Positions 43,441 to 55,605 of a stretch of 64,000 nt of DNA are shown piece after piece. The notes under the pieces were generated by a model, which was not told where the DNA came from, did no database searches, and was given only the letters and a program-made list of their open reading frames with translations. Position 1 is the first letter of the stretch; each line of letters begins with the position of its first letter. A program made the position numbers and the translations under genes. Source of the stretch: Teratosphaeria epicoccoides (taxonomy: Eukaryota; Ascomycota; Dothideomycetes; Mycosphaerellales; Teratosphaeriaceae); NCBI GenBank assembly GCA_021401465.1, contig JADDMT010000030.1:248001-312000 (forward strand), given 5' to 3'.

Positions 43441-46400
43441 CCTAGGCCTTAATAGATTTAGGATGCACTAGAATCTTCATGACGCCTAAGTTCGCTAGGA
43501 CAGCTAGGATAAGGCTACAGGCGAAGACGAATGCTTTCTTGCTACAAGTGATTAATAGAAAGCTAGTCATATACAGCTAAGGAATAGTTGACAAGGAGAC
43601 CGAGATAATACCTCTGCGGATAGGACGCTACTAAGAGATGATCTAGTTTGACATCACAGAGTCGCCTGGCTCAGATGTAGTACTAGGGTTGCCATAGCTA
43701 AGAAACGCTAACCCCTACCTCAACTAGAAGAACGAGAGGATCTAGTTCCTAGAACTCTTAAGATTAATACCTCTACCTATAGTGCATGACGTACTAGGCA
43801 AGATCGAAATATGTGCTATGACTTTAAACAAGATAGTCGCCGCTATTAAGGATCTAGAACAGGAAGTACATGTCCTATAGGTTAAAGTAACGTAAGCTGA
43901 AGTCAAAGTCAAGTTCATGGTTCCTAATAAATATAAGGAATTTGCTACCCTTTTCGAGGAAGAACCTAACTAAGAGGCTCTGCTAGAACACTAGGAGTAG
44001 GACTACAGGATACCCTTACTCCTAGGCAGGATGCTAACGAAGTAACTAGTTCGCCTATTATTAGCGGCGAAGCTAGAAATTCTCCGGAAATACCTAGAAG
44101 ACAACCTCTAGAAGGGCTTCATCCGCAAGTCGTAGTTACTAGTAGGGTATCTAATCCTGTTTGTCCCTAAGGGGGAAGATAACTAGCGACTTTACGTAGA
44201 TTATTATAGATTAAACGACATTATAATAAAGAACAGTTATCTGCTTCCTTTGCTCTTAGAATTACAGGATCGCCTACAAGGAGTAGTATAGTTCTCGAAG
44301 TTCGACATACTAGGAGCATATAATCGAATTCGAATTAAGGAAGGCGAAGAATAGAAGACTACGTTTAGAACTAGGTTCGGATACTACGAGTATATAGTCA
44401 TGCTATTTAGGTTAACAAACGCCCTAGCTACGTAGTAGGCATTTATTAACAACGTGCTACAAGAGTACCTTGATGTCTTTGTGGTTATATACTTAGATGA
44501 CATCCTTGTCTACTTACGAACGATCGAAGAACATAGGACTTATGTACACAAGGTACTTCAGAAACTCTAGGATTACAGGCTAAAGGTTAAGCCTTAGAAG
44601 AGCGAGTTTTATAAGCAAGAAGTCTAATTCCTCGGCTACGTAATAGCCTAGAACGGAATCAAGATAGACACTAAGAAGGTTAAAGTCGTAAAAGAGTAGC
44701 CTACGCTAACTAATGTCAAGGAAGTATAGTCCTTCCTTAGGTTTGCTAACTTCTACCGAAGATTTGTTACAAACTATTCGAAGATTATGGCACTACTTAC
44801 GACCCTTACTATAAAGGATACACTATTCGTGTAGGACGACGCCTAACGGAATGCCTTCAAGGAACTTAAGCAACGATTTACAGATTAGCTGATCTTGCTT
44901 GTATTCGACCCTAATAAGCCTATTATAGTCGAAAAGATACCTCTAACATAGCGCTTAGGGCATACTTAAGTTAACTAGGACCGAGTAGACGACTACAGCT
45001 AGTCGCCTATTACTCAAGGAAGCTGTCTAGACCTGAACTTCGTTACGACATCTATAACAAAGAACTTCTAGCTATAGTAGACGCCTATAAGGCCTAGCGA
45101 GTCTACTTAGAAGGTTCTAAGCACTAGGTTATAGTCTACACTAACTATGAGAACTTGCGATACTTCATGACGACAAAAGAGTTAAACTAACGACAAGTCT
45201 AATAGAGTAAGGAACTCTCTAGCTTTAACTGTAAGATCGTCTATCGCAAGGGGTCCGAGAACGCACGCGCTAATGTACTTAGTCGCCAAACCGACTACAT
45301 AAAGGGCGTGAAACGAGAGAAACATGCCGTTCTCTAGGAGAATAGCGATAGCACGCTTAGAGTTAACCGACTTGCGGCTACGGCTATTACATAGACTAGC
45401 GAATTCTAGAACGACCTAAAGAACGTACTAGTCTACGACTTAACTGCACTCGCTGTCTGTAACGACATTAATAGACAGGAGGACTAGGAAGACGAAGACA
45501 GAGTACTTCTCTTCTAGGGGTTAGTATACATGCTAACATCCTTACTTTCGGAGCTTCTACGCCTCTGACATGACGTACCTTAGGTAGGACACCTAGGAGT
45601 GTCTAAAATGAAGCAAATTCTCTAACAAGAATACTACTTCCCTAGGATAGGCAGAGTAATCGAGGACTATGTCCGTTAATATGTAACTTGCTAAGAGAGT
45701 AAGTACGACTATTACAAACCGTATAGGTTACTACGGCCGCTAAAGGTACCCTAACGGCCATAGGAATCGCTCGCTATAGACTTCATTGTTAAACTACTAT
45801 AGTCGAAAGAACCCGCTACAAATGAGTTCTTCGATAGAATCATGGTAGTAGTCGACTAATTCACTAAATTTGGGAAGTTTATCCTATACCGCGAAGACTT
45901 TAAGACAGAAGATATCATGCATGTCTTCATTAAGTAGGTAGTAGCATTACATAGTATGCTACGAGACCTAGTAACGGACTAAGGATCCATGTTTACCTCT
46001 AACTTCTAGAAGGCCCTAATGAGACAATTCTAGGTTTAACATTAACTAAGTACTTCCTTCTACCCTTAGACAGATAGACAGACAGAACGTCTAAATTAGA
46101 CGTTAGAATAGTACCTTCGATCCTATGTGAATAGGGACTAGAACAACTAGGTAGAGTTGTTGCTAATAGCATAACTCGCGTATAATAGCATACTAGTAGA
46201 GTTAACAGGACTCTTGCTATTTCAGATAGCGTACGGATTAACTATAGAAGACATTCTAGATGTCTTAGCTAAGGATTAAAACCTAGTAGCACTTAGACGA
46301 GTAGAATACCTACGCTAACTGTAAACAGAAGCACGACTCGACCTACAGTTCTATTAGCAGAACATGGCATAGTATGCAAATCGTAAGAGAATTAAGGGAC

Positions 46401-46831
46401 TAATTCTAAAGCAGGGGGACAAGGTGTATGTCCTCTACTGTCACATTAAATCAGACAAGCCAAGTAAAAAACTAGACGCTATAAATCTAGGACTATTCTA
46501 GATTAAGGCTAAGAAAGGACTAGTCAATTTTAAGTTACAGCTACCCGAGCAGATGAGAATACATCCTGTGTTCTATGTCTCTCTGCTAGAACAAGTAGCG
46601 CTAGACGCTACGCTATAAACGGAACCCTTACTACTTAACCCTAAAGTAGAAGAACTAGAGTACACCGTTAAGAAGATCGTTAACACTCGCTAGGTAGACA
46701 GACAGCAAGAGTACTTAGTAAAATAGGAAGGATATAGGAGTACCGAAAACACCTAGGAACCCCTTAAACACCTACGAAACTGTTAGCAGAAGGTACGGAG
46801 CTTTAAGCAGAAAACGAACCTAGGAAGAAGG
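43380..46831 (+). pseudogene. Gypsy-D pol with chromodomain
   Basis: Protease ALIDLG at about 43446-43466. RT with intact YLDD (44490-44501, VIYLDDILVYL). RNase H about 44950-45300 (DALSR-like end). Integrase 45540-46400, including a zinc-binding H..H..C..C region, LAIDFIVKLL, VVVD and TDRQTERLN. Chromodomain 46660-46790 (YTVKKIVNTR, QQEYLVK-stop-EGYRSTENT, stop for Trp). About one stop per 25-30 codons, mostly TAG. It ends close to the converging antisense gene. Confidence 0.92.
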
Positions 46832-47452
46832 TTATGAGCTACGACTAGGCTCCTACAGGACGCTATTAATAGGCTCGGCTACTACGCCATCCAGGAAACC
46901 CTAATACGACATGTTAGCGAAACCTTCTATTACGCTCTATGTTGTAGGACTAAGAGCAAGACTAGTCGAGGGATCTAGGTTAAGAAGAAACCTAGCCTGC
47001 TAAAGAGCCTGCTCTTTAGCCTCGTCTTCCCTAATCTTACGCTCCTTAAGAGCGCGACTATCCTCGACTTCATAGTTAACCGCATCTAACTATTTCCGAA
47101 GACGCATCTCCTTTACATGCGCCTCTATTATCTTCTGCGAAGCCTTGGCTAGGGCCGCCTTCGCATGATCGAGATTAGTAATTAGTCTTTTCTACTAATT
47201 ACCTAACTTCTATTATTTAACCTCTATTACCTTCGCGTCGTAACTTCGATAGTTACTAAAGTGACACTACGAACATTTCCCTGAGGAAATGTGTACTCGA
47301 CAAACGAGCTTTAACTCTTGACACTAAGTATAGGACTTCATGCTGTCCTAGCCCTAACGATAGATTCGATTCTCACGGCGTTTACGTTTCTACGTTAAAG
47401 GGGCGTTAGTGTCTAGGATGACATAAGGTAGTAATGTAGAAAGAGAAGACAT
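46832..47452 (-). pseudogene. Antisense Cys-cluster/coiled-coil gene of Gypsy-D
   Basis: Homologue of 9986-10606 with identical length (621 bp): ATG at 47450-47452, TAA at 46832-46834. It begins MSSLSTLLPYVILDTNAPLT as in Gypsy-C. The cluster reads Y-T-stop-C-QELKLV-C, i.e. C-x2-C-x6-C with the first Cys mutated. A coiled-coil region and acidic C-terminus follow. Equal length in two copies with different stops argues that this frame was under protein-level constraint before decay. Confidence 0.72.
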
Positions 47453-47530
47453 TACTACACAAAGAAAGAGCAAGAGAAACCCCGCACTAATAAGGTAGCT
47501 TAGGGACAAGCTAGGCTAAGAGGGGGATAG

Positions 47531-47946
47531 TGTCATGAGTGTCATGAGTGCTATAAGTCACGAGCACTATGACCTAAGTTATAGCTGTCATGAGTGCTAT
47601 AAGTCACAGTGTTATAAGTCATAGTACTATGAGTTATAACGCAGGCATAGAAGAGAGGGTCTGCTACGTAAGGACAGACACCTAGATCTGTAGGGTTAGT
47701 CTATAGATCTACAGACATAGGTCTAACAGGTCTGTTAACAGATCCGACAGAGCTACCCTGTCTCTCTAGTATATAGGGATGGCTTCAAGACAGGCAGTTA
47801 AGAGCTTCGTGCTTAATTTTAATTTAATCCTCTCCTCTAAAGAGGATAGTTAGTTACAAGGTCATTTGCTATTATCGATATTCTTTATAGCTCTGCGAGT
47901 CTAACACCTGATCCCCTTCCTGCTATTAGCACCTACCCTTCTGACA
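47531..47946 (+). repeat. Gypsy-D 3' LTR
   Basis: 416 bp with a single copy of the subrepeat that is doubled in the 5' LTR. Confidence 0.9.
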
Positions 47947-50520
47947 CAAAATCACGTGCCTCTTCAGCCCTAAGGCGATAGGGTCCTACTACTAGCAGCA
48001 GTATAGTAACGCTTTCCGCGAACTAGGGGTAGATACCTTAGTTTACGAAGAATAGGGTTACCCTAGTACTCTTGTTAACGTAGTTATTTATGGCAAACTC
48101 GGCTAGTAGTAGCTAATCTACCTAGTCGTCCTAAGCATAGTTAACGAATGTTCGAAGATACTACTCTATTAACTAGTTTGTCTACTCTAATTGTCTATTA
48201 GTCTAAGGGTAAAAGGCTAATAATAGGCTTCGATGTATCCTTAGTATCTAACACACATACTTCTAAAACAGGGATGTAAATTAAGTGCCCCTGTTAGAGA
48301 CAATGCTGTCTAACAAGCCATGTCTAGAGAATATGTACCTAAGGAACAAGTGTGTAGTAGCTCTTACAGTCATTAACTTAGCTAGGAGCAAGTACACTTC
48401 CTTCGTAAGCCTGTTAGTTACTATGAGGATGTCATAGTATATAACACCCTCGAACGACTTGCTGCTAGGAAGTTCTACTATGAAGTTAATAGCGATATAG
48501 CGCTAAGGTTAATATAGTATCTGTAGTAGTTATAGCAGACCTCTATATAGCTAACGTAGTAGCTTTGCGGCATAGTAGTACTAGTAGTTACGTACATATT
48601 AGCTAATATGTTACGTCATTTAGGGCTAGTAGAACTCCCGCCGTACTAACTCGAGCGTGTATACAATACTAGGGTACCTAGCAGCTAGATCTACGTAGTT
48701 CTGTTAGATGACTCGTAACCTTGTCACTATGGAGTTAGGGATCTATATGTATCCCGCTACTCGGATTAAGCCATTGTCGCCTATAGCGCACATGCGCGGC
48801 TCTACCTTTGCCTGTTATAGCTATAGAGGGACTTCTAGTTAGGGCCCCTTCTAGAGCGCAGCCACGACCTCTTAATACTCCTTATCCTTAAGTGCGGCTA
48901 CCCTAATCGCATCTTACAGGGGGACTAGTTCTTCCTCCTGTTCTTTAGTAGTAGTTACAGCATCTACCTCGACCTAAATAGGTACTAAATGCAAGCTCGG
49001 AGAGGGTTCTACTACTATGTCTAGTTTAATGAGGATCTAGTCCCGTAATGCTAGGACCTTAGCTAATATAGCATCCTATGTTCGCTATGTTAGCGCGTCT
49101 GCTCGAGTATTAAGCTTCCCTAGTCGATATGTGATTTAGAAGGAGAACTCTAACAGGAACTTAGCCTAATAAGCTTGACGTAAATTTAAGCGCTTCGTAG
49201 TCATGAAGTATTCTAGGTTCTTATAGTTAGTGACTACAAGTATAGGTTTGTCTTCTATTATAGACAGTTTAGGGCGCAGCTTATCAAAAGAGCGGACAAT
49301 AGCTAAGAGCTCCTTATTATAGATGTCGTAATTACGTTTAGCTAGTGTCATCTTCTTTAAGAAGTACGCTACTAGCTTCTATAGGCCGTCCTAGAGCTAC
49401 GAGGCTACGTAGGCTATTACACTATCAGATGCATCTGTCTTGATCATAGTTTCCTTCTAAGGGTTAAAGTAAGCTAGGATTAGCTTAGAAGCGAAGGCCT
49501 ACTTTAGCTTGTTAAACGCTTGTTACATGCGTTCGTCCTACTTAAAGACTAGCTTCTTCCCTGTTACTAGATCGTTATACGTGAGGTTAGTTAGTAGCGT
49601 AGCAAGCCACGAATATCGAAAGATGAATTGCCTGTAGAAGTTAGCGAATCCTACGAAGGCCTAGACATCCTCTAGCTTCTGTAGTGTCTCCTACTCTATA
49701 ATAGCAGACACCTTTGCTAGATCTATCTTTACCCCTTTAGTAGAAATTATGATACTAAGGAACCTTGTTTGCTACACATAGAACTCGCTCTTATTAATAT
49801 CGATCTATAGCCTAGTGTCATGTAAACGCTATATGACTTTGTTAACATACTTGATATGTTCTTTAAGGGTATCGCTAAAGACAAGGACATTATTAATATA
49901 GGCTAATATGAAGTCGTTAAGGTACTTGTGCAAAGCCTTGTTAATATAGGACTAAAATGTAGCCAGGGCATTATAGAGGCTAAATGGTATTACTAACGTC
50001 TTATACTAGCCGAACCTCGTATTAAACGCTAGCAGCTACTCGTAGCCTTCTGTGATGCGGATCTAGTTAAATGCTATAACTACGTCGAGCTTAGTATAGT
50101 ACTTCTTCCCTACTACTTGTGCTAAGGTTTCTTGGATTACTAGAATAGGGTACCTGTTCTTAATAGTGATAGCGTTTAAGGCTCGGTAATCTACGCATAC
50201 TCGCAGGCTACTAGACAGCTTCTTCACTATAATCACTAGTGCGGCTATGCGAGAGTTGCTTAGATGTATAAACCCCTGCCTAAGTTAGTCGTCGACCTAC
50301 TTCTTAATTGCCTTATTCTTACGCTAAGACATGGCGTATAGCTTCTTATAAGGAGGCTTAGCTCCTAGCTTCAAGTAGATCTCGTGATCTAGTCTAGGGC
50401 GATGTAGTAGCAACTCTTTTGCCTTATCCTTAGAAAACGCCATAGCTAAGTAGTAATAGCAGGGCGGCAACACCTCTAGCGGGTTAGTCGTGGCTTTATT
50501 AGCCATAAACTTAGCGAAGT
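47947..50520 (-). pseudogene. Gypsy-F pol: RT, RNase H, partial integrase
   Basis: RT entry at 50324-50420 (HRPRLDHEIYLKLGAKPPYK). The catalytic box at 49889-49900 reads YINN where the family has YIDD; both GAT->AAT changes are CpA->TpA on the other strand. RNase H 49166-49351 is intact as a 61-codon frame (AKRNYDIYNKELLAIVRSFD, then YKNLEYFMTTKRLN). Integrase about 48000-48850 (FVNYAQDD, LLLAEFAINNYVN). The left end is cut by Gypsy-D. Confidence 0.9.
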
Positions 50521-52950
50521 TGTCTGCGCTAGTAGCGTGTACATTAAGGACAGGATCTAGCTAGATAGTATAGTAATACACCTCGTCTGATCCTGTCATA
50601 ATGAGGTCGTAAGTGTCCTGTGCTAACATGCGTTTAACCTTGATCCTATCTGCCTGTAAAGCATAGTATAGTTAGTAATCAAGGGCTAGCGCGACTAGGG
50701 ACTTATGCGTCTAGTGTTTAAGGCAGTGTTAACAGTAATGCTAGGAGTCTATTACTACTATGCCTGCTTGATAATCGACGTTAGGGCGGTACTTAGCAAA
50801 CTACGGCTAACCTAACACTAAATCGTATTAAAGGGGCGCTACAAATGCGTGCATAGATTCTACATGTTTCCCTATAGCGACGTCGAAGAGCGCCATATAG
50901 GTAATATAGGAGGCGATAGTAGTACTATCGCCAAGCTTGACTACATATGACTAAGAAAGGGGAAAGAGCGTAAGGTTATGTTTTCATGCAAAGTTAGGGT
51001 AAACGAATTAAGAATTAATACTATTGTCAAGGTAGGTTGTAACTGCATAGCTATTAACTAAGGTCTGTATAAGTACATAGGGCATAACAACAGGGCCTTT
51101 AGTATCTGCTAACAGTAAGGTCAAGGCGGCTAACACTCTTAATTCTCGTTTATTATCTTGCTCGCTGCATCTTGTCGTACTTAAGAGGTAGCATTAGCTT
51201 TTAAAGCCTCATTATTGCTAGCTAGGGCGCCTAAGCCCTTAGTGCTTACACTAAGGAAGTTGTTACGTAGCGTGCGAATACTACTTGTGTTACCTAGGGC
51301 CTTAGCTACAGGGTACTTGTTAACTTTGCGGGAGGTATGACCCTTCTCGTAGTAATAGTAGCAACGGCCCTTAGCTATTAACTACGCGCGGTTAGCGTTA
51401 GTAAGACAGGGAAGGTTGCTATAGTATTACTTAGGCAGAGCGCTCGCTCTACCTGCTAGCGCGCTAAGAGGGTGGTAAGAAGTACTAGCTAGACGTGATA
51501 GGTACTAAGTACTTGCTAGATAACTAGCAGGTATAGACGTAGCAGAGTTAGAAGTGCCTAGGCAGTTTGACGTGCTAGCAGCTAGCTTCGGATTAGCATG
51601 CTTCTTACACTTAGCGTTAGTCTCGAATTAAAGCTCTAACTTGCGATAACAGTTAACAAACTTGTTAGGGTCAGGGACCCTCTAAGTTAGGCTGTCCTTA
51701 AGTACCTCCTTGCTGTAGCTAGTGCCGTCATTCACGACCTGACCGTACTAGCCATTAATCTTGTTATGTAACATAAACAGCCTTGTCGCTAGGGCTATAG
51801 GGCCCGCGTAGTTAGCGTACTGCTAAGACTTAGCGTAGAAGGCAGAGAACATATCCTTGCCTTACTCGAGATAGTAAAGCTTAGTTATAGCCTAGGCTTC
51901 TATGTCAATGTCGCCGTAGCAGCGTTAAAGGTAGGAGATAAGCTCCTTAATTAAGCGGAAGGGGTTACTACAAGGCCTTACGAATAGTGCTAGGATACAG
52001 GGATTCATGTATTACTATGTAGCGCCCTTAAGGAAGCTCTACACGTATCTTAATCCTGCGTCAAGGTTCTTGAAGGACGTAGAGTCTAGCTTCTACGCCA
52101 TAGATAAGAGCTACGGGTAGAACTTCTTACCTACATTCTTACTATCGAACTTAGTAGGATTCAGAATACCGCGATTAGTCTTAATAGCCTTAACTTGCTC
52201 TAGGTTAATGTAGGCTAAGCTAAAAGCCGCTAGGTTACCGAGCGACTCTAGCTAAGCTAGCTAAGTGCTAGGGGGTAGAGGCGGCCTCTTACGCAAGGCC
52301 GCAAGCCCCCGGATTTCCTCCTTTAACTTCGTGACTTCGTCCTTTAGCTTAGCGTTTACTACATCTATCTCGTCTGCCTTAGCTAGCTTAGCTTAGAGTT
52401 CCTTGATTAGCTTCTTTTAAGATTTGTTACGTTCGGCCGACTCTACTAATTACTACTAAGCGTAACCGATCTCTTCTAGTAACTAGGCTTCTTGAAGTTA
52501 CTATAGGGTATACGCGACATGTATGTACTTCTTGCTAAGCTTATTGTACTTGCCCTTATTAAGCTTGACAGCTTCGAGCGCTAAGTTACGTTCTATGATA
52601 GTATAGTAGGAGTAGTCGATTAGATCTGCTACCTCCTTAAAGATGTCCTTAGGGTTCTACTAGACTACATAGGTAAATGCCTCTAGACTGTCTAAGATGT
52701 CCTCCTCCTACTCGTTCTCTGCTATAAAGGTTACCTAGCGCAAGGCAGTTAGGGCCTTTTCATGTAACGCCTACTAACGCTACTAGACATCTAGCTCTTA
52801 CGCTAAGGCGTAACTATTGTAGGTAGTCAGGGTATAGGTCTAGGTATTGTCTGCTTCTAGCTTAGATAGAACCTAAGTAAAGAGCTAGGTGTTATAGCAA
52901 GCAGGCTTAAGGGTACCCTAGAGCTTTGCTATGCTGTCTTGCTAGTATCT
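50520..52950 (-). pseudogene. Gypsy-F gag and protease region
   Basis: Zinc knuckle near 51340-51380 (GRCYYYYEKGHTSRK, CCHC with Cys changed to Tyr). Upstream gag holds helical stretches (LNKGKYNKLSKKYIHVAYTL, about 52530; VNAKLKDEVTKLKEEIRGLA, about 52320). Protease is placed by position only (about 50700-51100). Confidence 0.75.
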
Positions 52951-53427
52951 CTAAATTATGTATCATGCTTCGCGATTATGTTATCATGCTACGCAGGACG
53001 TCTGTTTGTAACTCTATACGCTAAAACTCCTAAACTCCGTGAACCTAAACTATGCGGCGCTACTAGCGGCGCTATGTGTGCTTATGTGCTCTTAGTAACA
53101 AGCCGTTATGTCGTTATACATGTGTATAGGTACTTAATAATGTCAGGGACGTGTTTTAGTAGTTAACAGAATTGCGTACAAAGTATCTAAGAAGGTACAG
53201 GAGTAGTAGTAAAGGTATAAGGACTACTAACTAATCCCGCGGAGCGCGCTATCTAACTTAAGACCAGACGGCGTGCTAGCGCACATGAGTTATGTGCGGG
53301 TATAGAGTAGTATACTATGACAACTTAGGTCTAAACTACCTGACTAAGACAATAATGTAATCCTAGCAAAGTAGAGGAGATACTACTTATATCCTAGTAA
53401 ACTTACACTCTAAGTTGCATTCTACTC
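52951..53427. other. Probable 5' leader or LTR remnant of Gypsy-F
   Basis: No gene is supported. A 75-codon plus-strand frame at 52939-53166 has no recognisable feature and overlaps the gag start on the other strand; I do not call it a gene. Confidence 0.3.
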
Positions 53428-54522
53428 TATAAATGATAATTAGACTTACGCCCCTACTTACAATTGATTTTAACAGAGATGGCGCTTAGCTAGCCTAGGG
53501 TCGCGGATAGGACGTCTGTTAGTTTAGTTGTAGCTAGCGTTTAAGGAACATGCGTTAGTAACAATGCTATTAGTAAGTTAAGGGTTAGCATAGTAGCTGT
53601 TCGAAAGATTACTAAGAGCGAATTCCGGGCGATAGGTAGGGCTCTACATCTACGGCTAGCAGCCTAGGGATAGTAGTTGTCTCTAGAGTCATGCTGTTTA
53701 AGAGATGTAATCTAGAGTCTTTACTCCTTGCTATTACGTATAGCCTACTCCTACTCTTTACAAAGCGCTTTCTAGCTAAAATCTATCTACGTCTACTTTC
53801 CTAAGAGTATTCCCTTAGTCTTACCTAGATATGTGTTACGATTAGAGGTAGCGCCCTTTGACTTAGACTATACTAATCTGCTACTTAGAGATGACTCTAA
53901 GCTGTCTCTCTAATTAGTAGTAGATAGCTCTTAGCGCTTTAGCGTACTACTCTAACCTACTATGTAGTCCCTTATAATAGAACTACTAGTAGCTCTATGC
54001 TACTTCGTCGAAAGTAGCTATAGCCTTAAGTAGACCTTTAACGCTTATGTAGTATATAATCTAGATAGGGTATAGAAGGGCATCAAGGATGTTACATATC
54101 ATGCATTATATAGTATGAGTAGCATTCATGACGCTAGAAGTTAAGGGGTAAGAGTATTAGCAGGGGCGGGTTTATGCCTAGTTTGCATACTCTAAGTACA
54201 AGTAGCTAGGAATTACGTCTGTCTCGCTCGCGCATGCAAAAAGTCACTCGTTCCTGTCTAGTACTACCTTGTACTACTACCTTAGAGAAACACTACTCTT
54301 TTAAGCAAGCAACTAGTATATGCCTAGATTGCTAACACTGTACGTTACATCTTTAATCATAGGCTTAGAGACAGATTATTTGTTAAGGGTAGTCTAGCCT
54401 GCTAAGTAACAACGTTAGTGCTATGACGTGTACTAACTAGCCGCTTTAGCAGCTAAACTTAATGACAATAGACATAGTTGATGCTAGTAGCGTGTCTTAC
54501 TAAAGGTAGATTGTAATGTATT
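53428..54522 (+). pseudogene. Possible decayed gene H, split by Gypsy-G
   Basis: TATAAAT at 53428, ATG at 53479 and a register that can be followed to the Gypsy-G target site and on at 62697-62960. Segments include LVLPRYVLRLEVAPFDLDY (about 53816), KGIKDVTYHALYSMSSIHDA (about 54078) and NTVRYIFNHRLRDRLFVKGS (about 54322). Stops are frequent (TAG, TAA and TGA), so the coding claim is weak. No C-x2-C-x6-C cluster is present. It could equally be chance openness in CTA-rich DNA. Confidence 0.28.
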
Positions 54523-54882
54523 TAATATAGATGTATATGCTATATAATATAGAAATATCTCGTAGTGTGACAGAGTAATCCGACCTTTTAGTAGGTACAA
54601 GATAGCGCTGCTTTCTGCTTATCGCAGAGGTAGCGCTAAGGGTGCTTATAACCCCCGACGCTCCTTAATTAGGGAAAGCATGTCCGAGCCTAACCCCGTA
54701 GGGGTACTGTAGGGTTAGCGACATAGGGGCGTCCTACGTCGACAACTAATCCTACTTAGACGACATACAAGCTAACGTATGTACGAAGGACCCCCTTGCT
54801 ATATGTAGTAGGGTCACTACATGCTAAGGGCGGGCATTAGAACCTATGCGGTTCTAATAGCCCCCTAGTATTAACCGTATTA
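54523..54882 (-). repeat. Gypsy-G 3' LTR
   Basis: 360 bp, the less mutated of the two. It contains minus-strand TATAAG at 54645-54650. Confidence 0.9.
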
Positions 54883-55517
54883 CTGCCCCTACTCCTATGA
54901 GGATGTCCCTAGCCTTACTAAGTAATACACGCGGAACGTATAGGGTACAGGATATAGCATGCTTACACCGCGCAAGGGTAAATAGGTAGATAGCCTACAT
55001 AACATGTGTCATGCGTATACCTTAACACCTTCGTAGCGAATACAGGGCAGAGGCTGCTAACTCAGGCGGGTTTTAACCTGTTACATGTTAGGCGGCTTCA
55101 TAACACCTTCGCTTTACATGCAGATTAAGATATCAGGACACTATAAGCACATACTTTAGTTAATCCTTGAAATTATAGGGCGAGTATACGCGCTAGCCTT
55201 GCTAAGTAGCTTAGCTGTCCCTATTTAGTTATGACTATGAAGAACGTGTTACAGAACCTTAGGGTAGTAGGAAAGTACGCGGACGCTCTACGCGTGCCGC
55301 TCGAAACGGCAGTAGCGCGCTCCTAGCGCGGGCCTCGCCACATTTTCATGCTAGTAGGCTAGCACGAGTATAGTTAGCGTACATGCGTAATAGCTACGTT
55401 ATCCGTTATTACATTGTTCGGTCCCCTTGTAAGTTAACTAAAGGTAGGTACTCTGCGCATGTAGTTCGAGTCACTAGCTTAATAGTTGCGGTAGGTAACA
55501 GGGGGGCTGTCAGAGGG
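54883..55517. other. Leader of the Gypsy-G antisense gene
   Basis: 635 bp between the 3' LTR and the TATA box; no frame is supported. It holds the polypurine tract next to the LTR. Confidence 0.5.
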
Positions 55518-55525
55518 TATAAAAA
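55518..55525 (+). promoter_or_regulatory. TATA box of the antisense gene in Gypsy-G
   Basis: TATAAAAA, 88 bp before ATG 55606. Confidence 0.6.
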
Positions 55526-55605
55526 CCTCGTCGCTTTCCTAAACTTCCTGTTCTAAGACACTAACATTAACCTCCGCTCCTATTTCGCTTAGCTTGCGCC
55601 TCGCC

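Larger units (their letters stand above)
41002..47946 (+). mobile_element. Gypsy-D: full-length element, same family as Gypsy-C
   Basis: Plus orientation, 6.95 kb, LTRs 41002-41488 (487 bp) and 47531-47946 (416 bp), both TGTCA...TGACA. Order: primer site, gag, pol with chromodomain, antisense gene, polypurine tract GAGGGGGATAG, 3' LTR. The flanking bases are CTAGG on the left and CAAAA on the right, so no target duplication. The left flank is Gypsy-E integrase and the right flank is a different, truncated integrase. This implies rearrangement after insertion. Confidence 0.93.
47947..52950 (-). mobile_element. Gypsy-F: truncated Ty3/gypsy element
   Basis: Minus strand, starting at the left inside the integrase where Gypsy-D ends. 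Right to left: coiled-coil-rich gag (about 52900-51450), zinc knuckle, protease region, RT, RNase H and the integrase up to the ARDF motif. Chromodomain, antisense gene and 3' LTR are missing. The 5' LTR should lie in about 53.0-53.5 kb but cannot be bounded without a partner. Confidence 0.88.

Noticed and set aside
9511..47946. Simple inversion between Gypsy-C and Gypsy-D explaining their mismatched flanks
   Set aside because: Swapping flanks by inversion does not restore matching 5-mers (ATTAG versus CCTAG; TCCTG versus CAAAA) or join copia to copia, so at least this one-step model fails.
52939..53166. 75-codon plus-strand ORF at the Gypsy-F gag start
   Set aside because: No domain, no promoter, and it lies where the Gypsy-F leader is expected.
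55395..55490. tRNA gene suggested by GTTCGAGTC at about 55468
   Set aside because: No matching T-stem, acceptor stem or A-box could be drawn around it.
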